DNA from: Pseudomonas alcaligenes
GTDB lineage: Bacteria; Pseudomonadota; Gammaproteobacteria; Pseudomonadales; Pseudomonadaceae
Assembly: GCF_041729615.1 (NCBI RefSeq)
Contig: NZ_CP154874.1
Span: 253,001 to 317,000 of the forward strand
Direction: 5' to 3'
DNA length: 64,000 nucleotides
This document shows, in pieces, positions 1 to 8,261 of this stretch (positions within the stretch are counted from its first letter, which is position 1; each line of letters opens with the position of its first letter). Both the position numbers and the translations under genes were made by a program. The notes below the pieces were generated by a model, which was not told the DNA's origin, ran no database searches, and saw only the letters and a program-made list of their open reading frames with translations.

Positions 1-1216
1 CCACCAGCGGCATCGAGGCGATGAACTCGGCGGCATAGGGGCTGTGCCAGGCGGCCTGCAGCATGCCGGCCAGCTCCCGCGCACTGACCCGCTCGGCGCG
101 CGACAGGCCGGAGCCATTCTCGATCACCAGATGCGGCGCGGTGATGCCCTTGCGTGCCAGCCAGGCGCGGATCGCCCGCTGCGCGGCCTTGGCGTCGTCG
201 CTGTCGGCACGGTCGCGGAACTGGGCGCCGAGGCTGAGGAACAGCTGCTGGGCCATGGTGTTGTTGCTGTACTTGTTGATGTCGCGGATCACCTCCACCA
301 GGTCCGGGGAGAAGGTCCGCGCCAGCAGCTTGGCGTTCTTCGGCACGTCACCGACCCGGTCCTTGCCAAGGATGCTGCCGCCCAATTCCTGCCAGATGGC
401 GCGCACGGCCCCGGCGGCGTAGGAGGGATGGTCGAGCAGGGCCAGGTAGCTCTGGGCACTGCAGCCCTCGGGCAGCTTGCCGGTGACCACCAGGGTGGTG
501 CCGTCGTACTGGGCCACCGGGTTGTAGCGCACGTCCGGCCAGGCCGGGCACTTGGCGGCGCCGAGGGCCTTGACCTTGTTGTCGATGCGCACGTTGGTCA
601 GCGGCGGCTCCATCATCACGCTGACCTTGCCGCCGGAGGTGCGGGTGATCATGCGCACGGCCTTGAGGTTGACCAGCAGCGAGTCGGGACCGACCAGAAA
701 GGGCTTGTTCGGGTCGCCGCCATCGTCATTGAAACTGGGCAGCTGCGGCTGGTTGAAGTGGCTGCGGTCCAGCACCAGGTCGCCGCTGATCTGCTGCACG
801 CCATTGGCGCGCAGGTCGCGCATCATCAGCCAGAGCTTCTCCATGTTCAGCTTGGGGTCGCCGCCACCCTTGAGGTAGAGGTTGCCATGCAGTACGCCGT
901 TCTTCAGCGGGCCGTCGCCGTAGAACTCGGTGCGCCACTGGTGGGTGGGGCCGAGCAGCTCCAGGGCGGCGTAGGTGGTGACCAGCTTCATGGTCGAGGC
1001 GGGGTTCACCGAGACATCGGCGTTGTAGACGATGCCATTGCCGGCGCCGTCCAGCGGCAGGGCCACCACCGACAGGCTATTGGGGGAAATCTTGTTGGCC
1101 TTGAGCGACTGCTGGACCTTGGCCGGCAGCACGCTGCTGACCTGGGCGGCGGAGAGGGGCAGGGCGGTGGGCAGTAGAAGCGAAGCGAAGACGAAGTGGC
1201 GAAGCGTTCTGATCAT
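1..1216 (-). CDS. dacB: D-alanyl-D-alanine carboxypeptidase/endopeptidase (PBP4/DacB family), 3' end cut by window
   Basis: Periplasmic class C penicillin-binding protein that trims or hydrolyses peptidoglycan cross-links. The N-terminus is a signal peptide (MIRTLRHFVFASLLLPTA...). The SxxK active-site motif STMK is at about residue 74, with the serine codon at 995-997. The SNN motif (YSNNTM) is near residue 316. The KTG motif and C-terminus lie beyond position 1, so about 405 residues of a roughly 480-aa family are visible. It is transcribed leftward, divergent from yggL. The family call is secure; the gene is incomplete only because of the window edge. Confidence 0.9.
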   Translation of the reverse strand, partial: MIRTLRHFVFASLLLPTALPLSAAQVSSVLPAKVQQSLKANKISPNSLSVVALPLDGAGNGIVYNADVSVNPASTMKLVTTYAALELLGPTHQWRTEFYGDGPLKNGVLHGNLYLKGGGDPKLNMEKLWLMMRDLRANGVQQISGDLVLDRSHFNQPQLPSFNDDGGDPNKPFLVGPDSLLVNLKAVRMITRTSGGKVSVMMEPPLTNVRIDNKVKALGAAKCPAWPDVRYNPVAQYDGTTLVVTGKLPEGCSAQSYLALLDHPSYAAGAVRAIWQELGGSILGKDRVGDVPKNAKLLARTFSPDLVEVIRDINKYSNNTMAQQLFLSLGAQFRDRADSDDAKAAQRAIRAWLARKGITAPHLVIENGSGLSRAERVSARELAGMLQAAWHSPYAAEFIASMPLV

Positions 1217-1391
1217 TGGCACGGGCCCAGGTCGAAAGGGGCGAGAAGAGAGGTGCGGATTTGCCGCGCATTATGCCCGAACCGGGCGCGATGGCAGCGC
1301 CCGGGCGGGCTTTTTTCTGATCGTGCGGGCAGCCGGCGCGGCAACCTGCTAGAGTGCCGCCCGTTATTTCATCGAGTATCTAGGAGTTTTT

Positions 1392-1733
1392 ATGGCCACC
1401 AACCGTTCCCGCCGCCTGCGCAAGAAACTGTGCGTCGACGAATTCCAGGAACTGGGCTGCGAGCTGACCCTGAGCTTCCGCGAGGGGCTGACCGAGGCCG
1501 AGGCCGACCAGTTCGTCGAGCAGTTCCTGCGCGATGCCATCGATGGCAACGGCCTGGGTTATGTCGGCGGCGAAGACTACGGTTTCGTCTGCCTGGCCAA
1601 GCGTGGCTCGGTCAGCGAAGAGCAGCGCACCCAGCTGGAAGCCTGGCTGAAAGGGCGCAAGGAACTGACCGAGTTCAACCTGAGCCCGCTGATGGATGTC
1701 TGGTATCCGGAGAATCCGATCAACCAGGCGTGA
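1392..1733 (+). CDS. yggL: YggL family 50S-ribosome-associated protein
   Basis: Small soluble 113-aa protein of the YggL (DUF469) family, reported to associate with the 50S subunit during ribosome maturation. The family pattern is visible: a basic N-terminus (RSRRLRKKL) then CVDEFQELGCEL and a C-terminal DVWYPENP. The start ATG follows a TAGGAGTTTTT ribosome-binding site. It is divergent from dacB, a neighbourhood I recall from other Pseudomonas genomes. A strong hairpin terminator follows and is shared with the convergent folE. Confidence 0.85.
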   Translation: MATNRSRRLRKKLCVDEFQELGCELTLSFREGLTEAEADQFVEQFLRDAIDGNGLGYVGGEDYGFVCLAKRGSVSEEQRTQLEAWLKGRKELTEFNLSPLMDVWYPENPINQA

Positions 1734-1749
1734 ATCGGCAACAAAAAAG

Positions 1750-1776
1750 CCGTTACCCCCGGGTAACGGTTTTTTT
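1750..1776. terminator. Bidirectional intrinsic terminator between yggL and folE
   Basis: Nine-base stem (CCGTTACCC / GGGTAACGG, 1750-1758 and 1761-1769), preceded by a run of A (1743-1748) and followed by T7 (1770-1776). It can therefore end transcripts from both directions. Confidence 0.85.
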
Positions 1777-1787
1777 ATGCGCGCGAT

Positions 1788-2333
1788 TCAGCCGATCAGG
1801 CTGAGGAACTCGCTGCGGGTGGCGGCGTTGTCGCGGAATTCGCCGAGCATCACCGAGGTGACCATGGACGAGTTCTGCTTCTCCACGCCGCGCATCATCA
1901 TGCACATGTGCTGGGCCTCGATCACCACGGCCACACCCAGGGCGCCGGTGACCTGCTGGATCGCCTCGGCGATCTGCCGGCTGAGGTTCTCCTGGATCTG
2001 CAGGCGGCGGGCGTACATGTCGACGATACGCGCCACCTTGGACAGGCCCAGCACCTTGCCGTTGGGGATGTAGGCCACGTGGGCCTTGCCGATGAAGGGC
2101 AGCAGGTGGTGCTCGCACAGCGAGTACAGCTCGATGTTCTTCACCAGCACCATCTCGCTGTTGTCGGAGCTGAACAGGGCGCCGTTGGTGACTTCCTCCA
2201 GCGTCTGCTGGTAGCCACGGCACAGGTACTGCATGGCTTTGGCGGCGCGCTTCGGGGTATCCAGCAGGCCTTCGCGGGTCACGTCCTCGCCGAGCTGGCC
2301 GAGGATCGCGGTGTATTGCTGTTCCAGGGACAT
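1788..2333 (-). CDS. folE: GTP cyclohydrolase I, type I
   Basis: Converts GTP to 7,8-dihydroneopterin triphosphate, the first step of tetrahydrofolate synthesis. The zinc-binding motifs CEHHLLP and the downstream cysteine in QHMCMMMRG are intact. At 181 aa it matches the family. An in-frame start exists 24 bases further upstream (2357), but the ATG at 2333 is preceded by AGGAAG with 6-base spacing and gives the usual [16 protein letters not shown]-terminus. Pseudomonads often carry two folE paralogues; this one resembles the one next to the prmB-aroC region in P. aeruginosa. Confidence 0.93.
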   Translation of the reverse strand: MSLEQQYTAILGQLGEDVTREGLLDTPKRAAKAMQYLCRGYQQTLEEVTNGALFSSDNSEMVLVKNIELYSLCEHHLLPFIGKAHVAYIPNGKVLGLSKVARIVDMYARRLQIQENLSRQIAEAIQQVTGALGVAVVIEAQHMCMMMRGVEKQNSSMVTSVMLGEFRDNAATRSEFLSLIG

Positions 2334-2420
2334 GGGTCTTCCTGTGGGGGTGGTCATGCACAGGGGCGCAGGGTAGGGCGCGGTCGTGCCCCTGGCAAGG
2401 GCGGAGTGCGCCAGCGCGGC

Positions 2421-2762
2421 CTACTTTTCCGGCCGCGGCGGCAGTTGCGTGGCCCAGTCCTCGGCCCATTGCGCCAGCGGCAGGCAGCGTTGCACCAGCT
2501 CCAGGCCAAGGGGCGAGAGCTGGTAGCCGTGCTCGCCGTTTTCCAGCAGGCGCGCTTCGCGCAACTCGCCCAGGCGGGTGTTGAGTACCGAGGGCGAGAC
2601 TCCCGCGCAGCGCGCCTGCAGGTCGCGGAAGCTGGCTGGCGCCTGCTGCAGTTCCCACAGCACGCGCAGGCTCCAGCGCCGCCCGAGCAGGTCGAGCAGG
2701 GCCATGATCGGCCGACCGCTGGCCGAGCCGCGCACCGGGTCGCCGGGGTGGGGAAAGCTCAT
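2421..2762 (-). CDS. HxlR-type winged-helix transcriptional regulator
   Basis: A 113-aa regulator of the HxlR/MarR-like family. It shows the family core: LLGRRWSLRVLWEL, a recognition helix near SPSVLNTRLGELREARLL, then a wing (YQLSPLGLEL). The start ATG follows AAGGAG. It is divergently transcribed from a carboxymuconolactone-decarboxylase-like gene, and the 79-base gap contains repeated GTAGC/GCTAC arms. This suggests it controls that gene and itself. No cysteine of the redox-sensing QorR/HypR type is evident apart from one in the recognition region (RCAGVS) and one near the C-terminus, so the signal is unknown. Confidence 0.85.
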   Translation of the reverse strand: MSFPHPGDPVRGSASGRPIMALLDLLGRRWSLRVLWELQQAPASFRDLQARCAGVSPSVLNTRLGELREARLLENGEHGYQLSPLGLELVQRCLPLAQWAEDWATQLPPRPEK

Positions 2763-2784
2763 CTCGTCTCCTTGCTTCTTTTTT

Positions 2785-2823
2785 AGTAGCGGAGTAGTTT
2801 CGACTTGCTACTTATTTCGTAGC
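2785..2823. promoter_or_regulatory. Candidate HxlR operator in divergent intergenic region
   Basis: Three alternating arms occur in 39 bases: (A)GTAGC at 2785-2790, GCTAC(T) at 2807-2812 and GTAGC at 2819-2823. They form two overlapping inverted repeats in the only space between the regulator and its divergent neighbour. The position suits autoregulation and repression of both genes. No binding data. Confidence 0.45.
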
Positions 2824-2841
2824 ATGACAGGAGCCCAGCCC

Positions 2842-3390
2842 GTGAACCAGCCCCGCGTGCAACCGCTGAACCCGCCTTACGACGCCGATATCCAGGCCGC
2901 CTTCGACCGCGTCATGCCGCCCGGCATGCCGCCGCTCAAGCTGTTCCGCAGCATGGCGCACAACCCGCGCGTGCTGCAGCGCATGCTTGCCGGCGGCCTG
3001 CTGGATCGTGGCAGCATCCAACTGCGCGAGCGTGAACTGCTGATCCTGCGCGCCACCGCGCTGTGTGGCGCGGAATACGAGTGGGGCGTGCATGTGGCGG
3101 GGTTCGCCGGCAAGGCCGGTTTCACGGCCGCGCAGATCGCCGATACCTGCCGCGAGTCCATCGACCCGACGCTGTGGAGCCCGGCGGAACAGGCGCTCTT
3201 GGCCCTCGCAGACAGCCTGCATGCCAGCGCCTCCCTCGATGACGCGCTGTGGCAGCGCCTGGCCGAGCATTTCAGCGAGCAGCAGCTGATCGAGTGCCTG
3301 CTGCTGGTCGGCTTCTACCATGCGGTGTCCTTCGTGGTGAACGGCCTGCGGGTGGAGCGCGAGGAGTACGCGCCGCGCTTTCCCGGCTGA
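2842..3390 (+). CDS. Carboxymuconolactone decarboxylase (AhpD-like) family protein
   Basis: 182-aa all-helical protein of the CMD/AhpD superfamily. The conserved region around residues 55-80 reads LRERELLILRATALCGAEYEWGVH cut short: the cysteine plus the E/H pair are visible, but the second cysteine of a canonical AhpD CxxC is absent (CGAE). A thiol-peroxidase role is therefore not supported, and a decarboxylase-like or gamma-carboxymuconolactone-like activity is only inferred. I chose GTG at 2842 because ACAGGAG (2827-2833) sits 8 bases upstream. The in-frame ATG at 2824 has no ribosome-binding site and lies in the putative operator. The stop abuts that of the convergent smrA-like gene. Confidence 0.75.
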   Translation: MNQPRVQPLNPPYDADIQAAFDRVMPPGMPPLKLFRSMAHNPRVLQRMLAGGLLDRGSIQLRERELLILRATALCGAEYEWGVHVAGFAGKAGFTAAQIADTCRESIDPTLWSPAEQALLALADSLHASASLDDALWQRLAEHFSEQQLIECLLLVGFYHAVSFVVNGLRVEREEYAPRFPG

Positions 3391-3951
3391 TCAGTAGTCG
3401 TCGCGACCATCCAGCATGGTGCGCTTGAGCAGCACGTACACCGCACCGGTACCGCCGTGCCTGGGCAGGCAGGAGGTGAAGCCCAGCACCTGCGGGTGCT
3501 GGCGCAGCCAGGTGTTGACGTGGCTCTTGATCATCGGTCGCTTGCCGTCCATGCGCGCAGCCTTGCCGTGGGTCACGCGCACGCAGCGCACTTCCATGCG
3601 CGCGGCTTCGGCGAAGAAGTCCCAGAGTGTCTCGCGGGCCTTCTCCACGCTCATGCCGTGCAGATCCAGGCTTCCCTCGAAGGCCACCTGGCCGGCCTTG
3701 AGCTTGCGCATCTGACCATCCTGCACGCCATCGCGGGCCCAGTAGAGTTCATCCTCGGCACCGACGTCGATGACGAACTGGTCGGACAGGCCATCGACCT
3801 TGACCGCGTCGCTCTTCACCGTCGCCGCCTGGCGCAGGGTGCTGATGCGCTGGCGGTCGGCGCGCGGCTTGCCGGTGTCGGCACGATCGTGGCTGATCGG
3901 CTTAACCCCGCGCACGGCGGACTGGAACAGGGAAAAATCGTCGTCTTGCAT
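3391..3951 (-). CDS. Smr-domain protein (SmrA-like DNA/RNA endonuclease)
   Basis: 186-aa cytosolic protein with a C-terminal Smr domain: SLDLHGMSVEKARETL, then VTHGKAAR, and HGGTGAVYVLLK near the end. Smr domains of the stand-alone SmrA/SmrB type are nicking nucleases; SmrB acts on mRNA at collided ribosomes. The DLHG motif and the HGK loop are intact. The start at 3951 (MQDDDFSLF) follows GGAGGC with good spacing; an in-frame ATG at 3993 lacks one. About 35 bases separate it from the upstream small membrane-protein gene, so the two may be co-transcribed. Confidence 0.85.
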   Translation of the reverse strand: MQDDDFSLFQSAVRGVKPISHDRADTGKPRADRQRISTLRQAATVKSDAVKVDGLSDQFVIDVGAEDELYWARDGVQDGQMRKLKAGQVAFEGSLDLHGMSVEKARETLWDFFAEAARMEVRCVRVTHGKAARMDGKRPMIKSHVNTWLRQHPQVLGFTSCLPRHGGTGAVYVLLKRTMLDGRDDY

Positions 3952-3985
3952 GAATGCCTCCACGGAAGAGGCGAGTTTACCGGCT

Positions 3986-4315
3986 TCAGTCACGTTTTTT
4001 CAGCAGCCGGGGCGACAGGCTCAGCTCGTTACCGTACTGCCGGCGCATGCGCCGCCGGCAAAGCCGCCAGACGTTGATTCCGCCCCACAGCAGGAACAGG
4101 CCGCACAGCAGCAGGACGATGGCCGCGCCGAGGCTGTCGTTGAGCGGGCCTAGGGCGGGTGGGCGGCCAAGCAGGGTGGCCGCGCCGGCCATGCCGAGCA
4201 GCACGCCGAAGGCGGCGAACAACGCGGCAAGGGCGCCGAGAAAGCGCCAGCGCCAACAGCCTGGACCGCGTGGGCGCAGGCGCCGGGCATCGAAACCATG
4301 GTCGGACAACTTCAT
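3986..4315 (-). CDS. Small hypothetical inner-membrane protein
   Basis: 109-aa protein that I do not recognise. It has an Arg-rich cytoplasmic N-terminus (residues 10-22), then two hydrophobic segments (about 25-47 and 62-82), followed by a very basic tail (CRRRMRRQYG, LLKKRD). This predicts a two-span protein with both ends in the cytoplasm. It lies upstream of the smrA-like gene in the same direction. There is no catalytic motif and no assignable function. Confidence 0.6.
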   Translation of the reverse strand: MKLSDHGFDARRLRPRGPGCWRWRFLGALAALFAAFGVLLGMAGAATLLGRPPALGPLNDSLGAAIVLLLCGLFLLWGGINVWRLCRRRMRRQYGNELSLSPRLLKKRD

Positions 4316-4390
4316 GCCGATTTCCTCTTCGGTTATCGGCGCTATGACCGGTCGTTGCGGCGAGGGTTCCGGTCGGCGGCCGTGTTCGTC

Positions 4391-4984
4391 CTAGATCAGG
4401 GCCTGGGCCTGCGGCACCACCATGGCGTAGTTGTCGGCCAGGGCGGCCAGGGTCATGCGGTGCAGGTCGCGGGCGGGAATCAGCTCGTTCTGGTACGGCA
4501 GGTCGCGGGTGGCGCAGGCGGCGTCCACCAGGGTGCAGCGGTAGCCGTAGTCCTTGGCGGCGCGCACCGTGGTGCTGACGCTGGAGTGGGTCATGAAGCC
4601 GCAGATGATCAGATCCAGATGGCCGAGCTGCTGCAGGCGCTCATGCAGATCGGTGCCGGCGAAGGCGTTGGGCAGGCGCTTTTCCACCAGGGCCTCGCCC
4701 GGCTGCGGCTCCAGCCCCCCGATGAAGCGCCCGCGTGGCCCCTGGGGGTCGAGCAGGCCACCGGGGATGCCCAGGTGACGCACGTGCAACACCGGTGCAC
4801 CTAGCGAACGCGCGGCCTTGAGCAGGGTGGCGATCTCGCCGATGGCCGCCTCGATATCCGGCAGCTGCAGGGTACCGCTGCGGTACTCCTCCTGGGCGTC
4901 GATCACCACCAGCGTGGCCTTGCCCAGGGTGGCCGGGGCATAACCGCGTCCGAGCAGCTGGAACAGGGTTTTCGGGTCGGACAT
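4391..4984 (-). CDS. Isochorismatase-like hydrolase with Ser in place of the catalytic Cys
   Basis: 197-aa Rossmann-like protein of the isochorismatase superfamily. The general-acid Asp (VVIDAQEEY) and a conserved Lys (EKRLPNAF) are present. In the signature loop, where nicotinamidase-type cysteine hydrolases carry Cys, this protein has Ser (THSSVSTTVRAA). The Cys-less vinyl-ether hydrolases PhzD and EntB also lack that residue, so a non-amidase reaction is more likely. It is transcribed alone and divergent from prmB, in the position of a similar gene in P. aeruginosa. It is far from the siderophore locus, so no pathway link is implied. Confidence 0.8.
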   Translation of the reverse strand: MSDPKTLFQLLGRGYAPATLGKATLVVIDAQEEYRSGTLQLPDIEAAIGEIATLLKAARSLGAPVLHVRHLGIPGGLLDPQGPRGRFIGGLEPQPGEALVEKRLPNAFAGTDLHERLQQLGHLDLIICGFMTHSSVSTTVRAAKDYGYRCTLVDAACATRDLPYQNELIPARDLHRMTLAALADNYAMVVPQAQALI

Positions 4985-5130
4985 GGTCGGGCTCCTATGA
5001 CGGCGATGCGTCTATTCTCTGCTTCCTGATCCGATCTGTGAACCTCCGTCACCGATTGCCAACCCGCTGATGGGACTGCATGGGGGCTTGGCCTGCTAGA
5101 ATCGCGCATCGTTTTCTCGAGGTCAGAACC

Positions 5131-6045
5131 GTGTCTCCATCCCGCCTGCGCAGCGTGCGCGATCACATCCGCTGGGCCGTCAGCCGTTTCCACGAAGCCG
5201 GCCTGTTCTTCGGCCACGGCACCGATAATGCCTGGGACGACGCCCGCCAACTGGTACTGGGCGCCCTGCACCTGCCGTTCGAGATCGCCGATGCCTACCT
5301 GGATTGCCGCCTGGAAGAGGACGAGCAGCAGCACCTGCTGGAGCTGATCCGTCGCCGTGTCGAGGAGCGCGTGCCCACCGCCTACCTGCTCGGCGAGGCC
5401 TGGTTCTGCGGCTTGCCCTTCATCGTCGACGAGCGCGTGCTGGTGCCGCGCTCACCTATCGCCGAGCTGATCGGCAGTCAGTTCGAGCCCTGGCTGCCGG
5501 CGACGCCGGCGCGCATCCTCGACCTGTGCACCGGCTCCGGTTGCATCGGCATCGCCTGTGCCTACGCCTTCCCCGAGGCCGAGGTGGTGCTCGGCGACCT
5601 GTCCTTCGACGCGCTCGAGGTGGCCAACCAGAATATCGAACGTCATGGCCTGGAAGAGCGGGTCTACACCGTGCAGGGCGACGGTTTCGCCGGCCTGCCG
5701 GGGCAGCGCTTCGACCTGATCGTGTCCAACCCGCCCTACGTGGATGCCGAGGATTTCGCCGACATGCCGGCCGAGTACCACCACGAGCCGGAGCTGGGCC
5801 TGGCCTGTGGCGACGACGGCCTCAACCTGGTGCGGCGCATGCTGGCCGAGGCCGCCGACCACCTGACCGAGAAAGGTCTGCTGATCGTCGAGGTGGGCAA
5901 CAGCCAGGTGCATGTCGAGGCGCTGTACCCGGAAGTGGACTTCACCTGGCTGGAGTTCGAGCAGGGCGGCCACGGCGTGTTCCTGCTGGCGGCGGCGCAG
6001 TGCCGCGAGTACCAGAAGCTGTTCCGTTCGCGCGCCAAGGGCTGA
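5131..6045 (+). CDS. prmB: 50S ribosomal protein L3 N5-glutamine methyltransferase
   Basis: SAM-dependent methyltransferase that modifies a glutamine of ribosomal protein L3 during assembly. The 304-aa protein has a helical N-terminal domain, a SAM-binding motif ([13 protein letters not shown], around residue 135) and the amide-methyltransferase motif NPPY (around 205). The GTG at 5131 is chosen because GAGGT ends 7 bases upstream and the length fits the family. An in-frame ATG at 5080 would add 17 residues with no ribosome-binding site. It sits upstream of aroC, as in P. aeruginosa, but the next gene lies on the opposite strand. Confidence 0.92.
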   Translation: MSPSRLRSVRDHIRWAVSRFHEAGLFFGHGTDNAWDDARQLVLGALHLPFEIADAYLDCRLEEDEQQHLLELIRRRVEERVPTAYLLGEAWFCGLPFIVDERVLVPRSPIAELIGSQFEPWLPATPARILDLCTGSGCIGIACAYAFPEAEVVLGDLSFDALEVANQNIERHGLEERVYTVQGDGFAGLPGQRFDLIVSNPPYVDAEDFADMPAEYHHEPELGLACGDDGLNLVRRMLAEAADHLTEKGLLIVEVGNSQVHVEALYPEVDFTWLEFEQGGHGVFLLAAAQCREYQKLFRSRAKG

Positions 6046-6060
6046 GTTCGGGCTGGCTCT

Positions 6061-6202
6061 GGTAGCCCGGATGTAATCCGGGGCCGAGCTGCCTGCTCCG
6101 GCAACGGTCCGAGGGTAGGGTGGAAAACCGCGGCAGCGTTTTCCACCTGAGTGCGTTAGGGGAAGGTTGGCGGAAGAGACCCAGGGTCGTTTTCCACCCT
6201 AC
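6061..6202. repeat. Inverted-repeat cluster downstream of prmB
   Basis: The 172-base gap between convergent genes holds a GTAGGGTGGAAAAC arm (6115-6128), a partial opposite arm GTTTTCCACC (6138-6147) and a perfect 14-base opposite arm GTTTTCCACCCTAC (6189-6202). It starts with TAGCCCGGATG-type sequence (6063-6073), a motif also present downstream of fhuB. This looks like dispersed extragenic palindromic DNA and may also end transcription. Confidence 0.6.
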
Positions 6203-6217
6203 GGCGGCTCAACTGAT

Positions 6218-7000
6218 CTAGCGCGTGGCGATCCAGATCAGCAGCCCAGCCTGGAACAGTGCCAGGGCCACCAGGCAGGCGATGGTGAAGCGCAGCCCGC
6301 TATCCTCGCGCTTCAACGCCTCGATGCGTCGTTCCAGCTTGGTCATCTTCACCTGCTGTTCGTGCAGCGTCTGATCGGCCTGTTGCAGCATCGCGCCACT
6401 GTCGAGCAGATCGATGGGCTGCACCCGTTCCTGGTTCCACTGCGGATTCAGCACGCTGACCCGCGCCGCGCTGTAGCTGGCCTTGAGCTGCGCCAGGTCC
6501 TGGTAGTTGACCTCGAAACCCTGGATGCGCAGGAAGTGGTCGCGGCGTAGGCGGGCGTCCTCGCTGAGCACGTCCTTCACCGCCAGCGCTCCGCCCTCGA
6601 CCGTGTAGCTGCCCCAGCGCTGGCGCGCCCAGGCGATGCCCTGGGCTAGCAGGAAACGGCCCAGCCCACGGTTGAGAGGCTCGATCTGCAAACCTTTGTC
6701 GGCACCGAAACGTACCTCGCGGCTGCGATGGTCGGCCCACACTTCGAGCAGGTTCTGTTCACGGCGCAGGCGTTGGCCCGGGACATCCACCGTCAGCCGC
6801 AGCAGGCTCTGCTCGTTGCTATGCCGCTCGACCCGGCCGAGCTTGACGAAACGCAACGGGCGCAGGCCGGTGTGGCGGTCGGCGGGCAGGGGCGCCAGGC
6901 GCAGCAGCTGGAAGTGCTCCGCCTCCAGGCTTTCCCAGGGATGGGGCGGCGGAGTCTGCTCGGTCTGTTCGTCGGGGTGTTGGGCGTCGGTATCGCTCAT
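6218..7000 (-). CDS. Hypothetical tail-anchored protein with coiled coil
   Basis: 260-aa protein that I do not recognise as a named family. The N-terminus is acidic and Pro/Gln-rich (SDTDAQHPDEQTEQTPPPH). A globular middle (about residues 40-200) carries conserved-looking segments such as RFGADKGLQIEPLNRGLG. A short coiled coil follows (LHEQQVKMTKLERRIEALKRE), then a single C-terminal hydrophobic segment (about 238-257) ending in ATR. This suggests a cytoplasmic domain tethered to the inner membrane by its tail. The start at 7000 is preceded by AAGGA with 7-base spacing. It is divergent from aroC, a position where P. aeruginosa also has an uncharacterised gene. Confidence 0.7.
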   Translation of the reverse strand: MSDTDAQHPDEQTEQTPPPHPWESLEAEHFQLLRLAPLPADRHTGLRPLRFVKLGRVERHSNEQSLLRLTVDVPGQRLRREQNLLEVWADHRSREVRFGADKGLQIEPLNRGLGRFLLAQGIAWARQRWGSYTVEGGALAVKDVLSEDARLRRDHFLRIQGFEVNYQDLAQLKASYSAARVSVLNPQWNQERVQPIDLLDSGAMLQQADQTLHEQQVKMTKLERRIEALKREDSGLRFTIACLVALALFQAGLLIWIATR

Positions 7001-7169
7001 CGCGGCGTCCTTGGGCATGCGTACAGGCATTATCGGCAAGTTTCGCCGCCACTGCAGGCTGGCCAACTGCCATTTGCCGCTATCGTGGCCGTTTCGCAGG
7101 TGAACTGGCCGGGCGCCGGCGGTATACTCGCCGACCTTTGTTCGAGGCAGATTTCGCGGAGCGCCCTGC

Positions 7170-8261
7170 ATGTCCGGCAACACCTACGGCAAGCTGTTCA
7201 CCGTCACCACCGCTGGCGAAAGCCACGGCCCGGCCCTGGTCGCCATCGTCGACGGTTGCCCGCCGGGCATCGAGCTGTCCCTGGAAGACATGCAGCGCGA
7301 CCTCGACCGCCGCAAGCCGGGCACCAGCCGTCACACCACCCAGCGCCAGGAAGACGACGTCGTCGAAATCCTCTCCGGGGTGTTCGAGGGCAAGACCACC
7401 GGTTGCCCGATCGGCCTGCTGATCCGCAATACCGACCAGAAGTCCAAGGACTACTCGGCGATCAAGGACCTGTTCCGCCCGGCCCACGCCGATTACACCT
7501 ACCACCACAAGTACGGCATCCGCGACTACCGCGGCGGTGGCCGCAGCTCGGCGCGCGAAACCGCCATGCGCGTGGCCGCCGGCGCCATCGCCAAGAAGGT
7601 ACTGGCCGGCCTGGGCATCCAGGTGCGCGGCTACATGAGCCAGCTCGGCCCAATCGAGATCCCGTTCAAGACCTGGGACAGCGTCGAGCAGAACGCCTTC
7701 TTCAGCCCCGACCCGGACAAGGTGCCGGAGCTGGAGGCCTACATGGACCAGCTGCGCCGTGACCAGGACTCGGTGGGCGCCAAGATCACCGTGGTCGCCG
7801 AGGGCGTGATGCCGGGCCTGGGCGAGCCGATCTTCGACCGCCTGGACGCGGATCTGGCCCACGCGCTGATGAGCATCAACGCGGTCAAGGGCGTGGAAAT
7901 CGGCGCCGGCTTTGCCTGCGTGGCCCAGCGCGGCACCGAACACCGCGACGAGCTGACCCCCGAGGGCTTCCTGTCGAACAACGCCGGCGGCATCCTCGGT
8001 GGCATCTCCAGCGGCCAGCCGATCGTCACCCACCTGGCGCTCAAGCCGACCTCCAGCATCACCACCCCGGGCCGCTCGATCGACGTCGACGGCAACCCGG
8101 TGGATGTGATCACCAAGGGCCGCCACGATCCCTGCGTCGGCATCCGCGCGACGCCGATCGCCGAGGCGATGATGGCCATCGTGCTGCTCGACCACCTGCT
8201 GCGCCACCGTGCGCAGAACGCCGACGTGCGGGTCAACACCCCGGTGCTCGGCCAGCTGTGA
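7170..8261 (+). CDS. aroC: Chorismate synthase
   Basis: Final enzyme of the shikimate pathway: 5-enolpyruvylshikimate-3-phosphate to chorismate, using reduced FMN. The 363-aa product contains the family signatures GESHGPALV near the N-terminus, [18 protein letters not shown] in the middle, and the C-terminal RHDPC. It is the first gene of a tightly packed rightward run: its stop overlaps the GTG start of the MFS gene by four bases, and mtnB follows with another ATGA overlap. Translational coupling is likely. Confidence 0.96.
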   Translation: MSGNTYGKLFTVTTAGESHGPALVAIVDGCPPGIELSLEDMQRDLDRRKPGTSRHTTQRQEDDVVEILSGVFEGKTTGCPIGLLIRNTDQKSKDYSAIKDLFRPAHADYTYHHKYGIRDYRGGGRSSARETAMRVAAGAIAKKVLAGLGIQVRGYMSQLGPIEIPFKTWDSVEQNAFFSPDPDKVPELEAYMDQLRRDQDSVGAKITVVAEGVMPGLGEPIFDRLDADLAHALMSINAVKGVEIGAGFACVAQRGTEHRDELTPEGFLSNNAGGILGGISSGQPIVTHLALKPTSSITTPGRSIDVDGNPVDVITKGRHDPCVGIRATPIAEAMMAIVLLDHLLRHRAQNADVRVNTPVLGQL

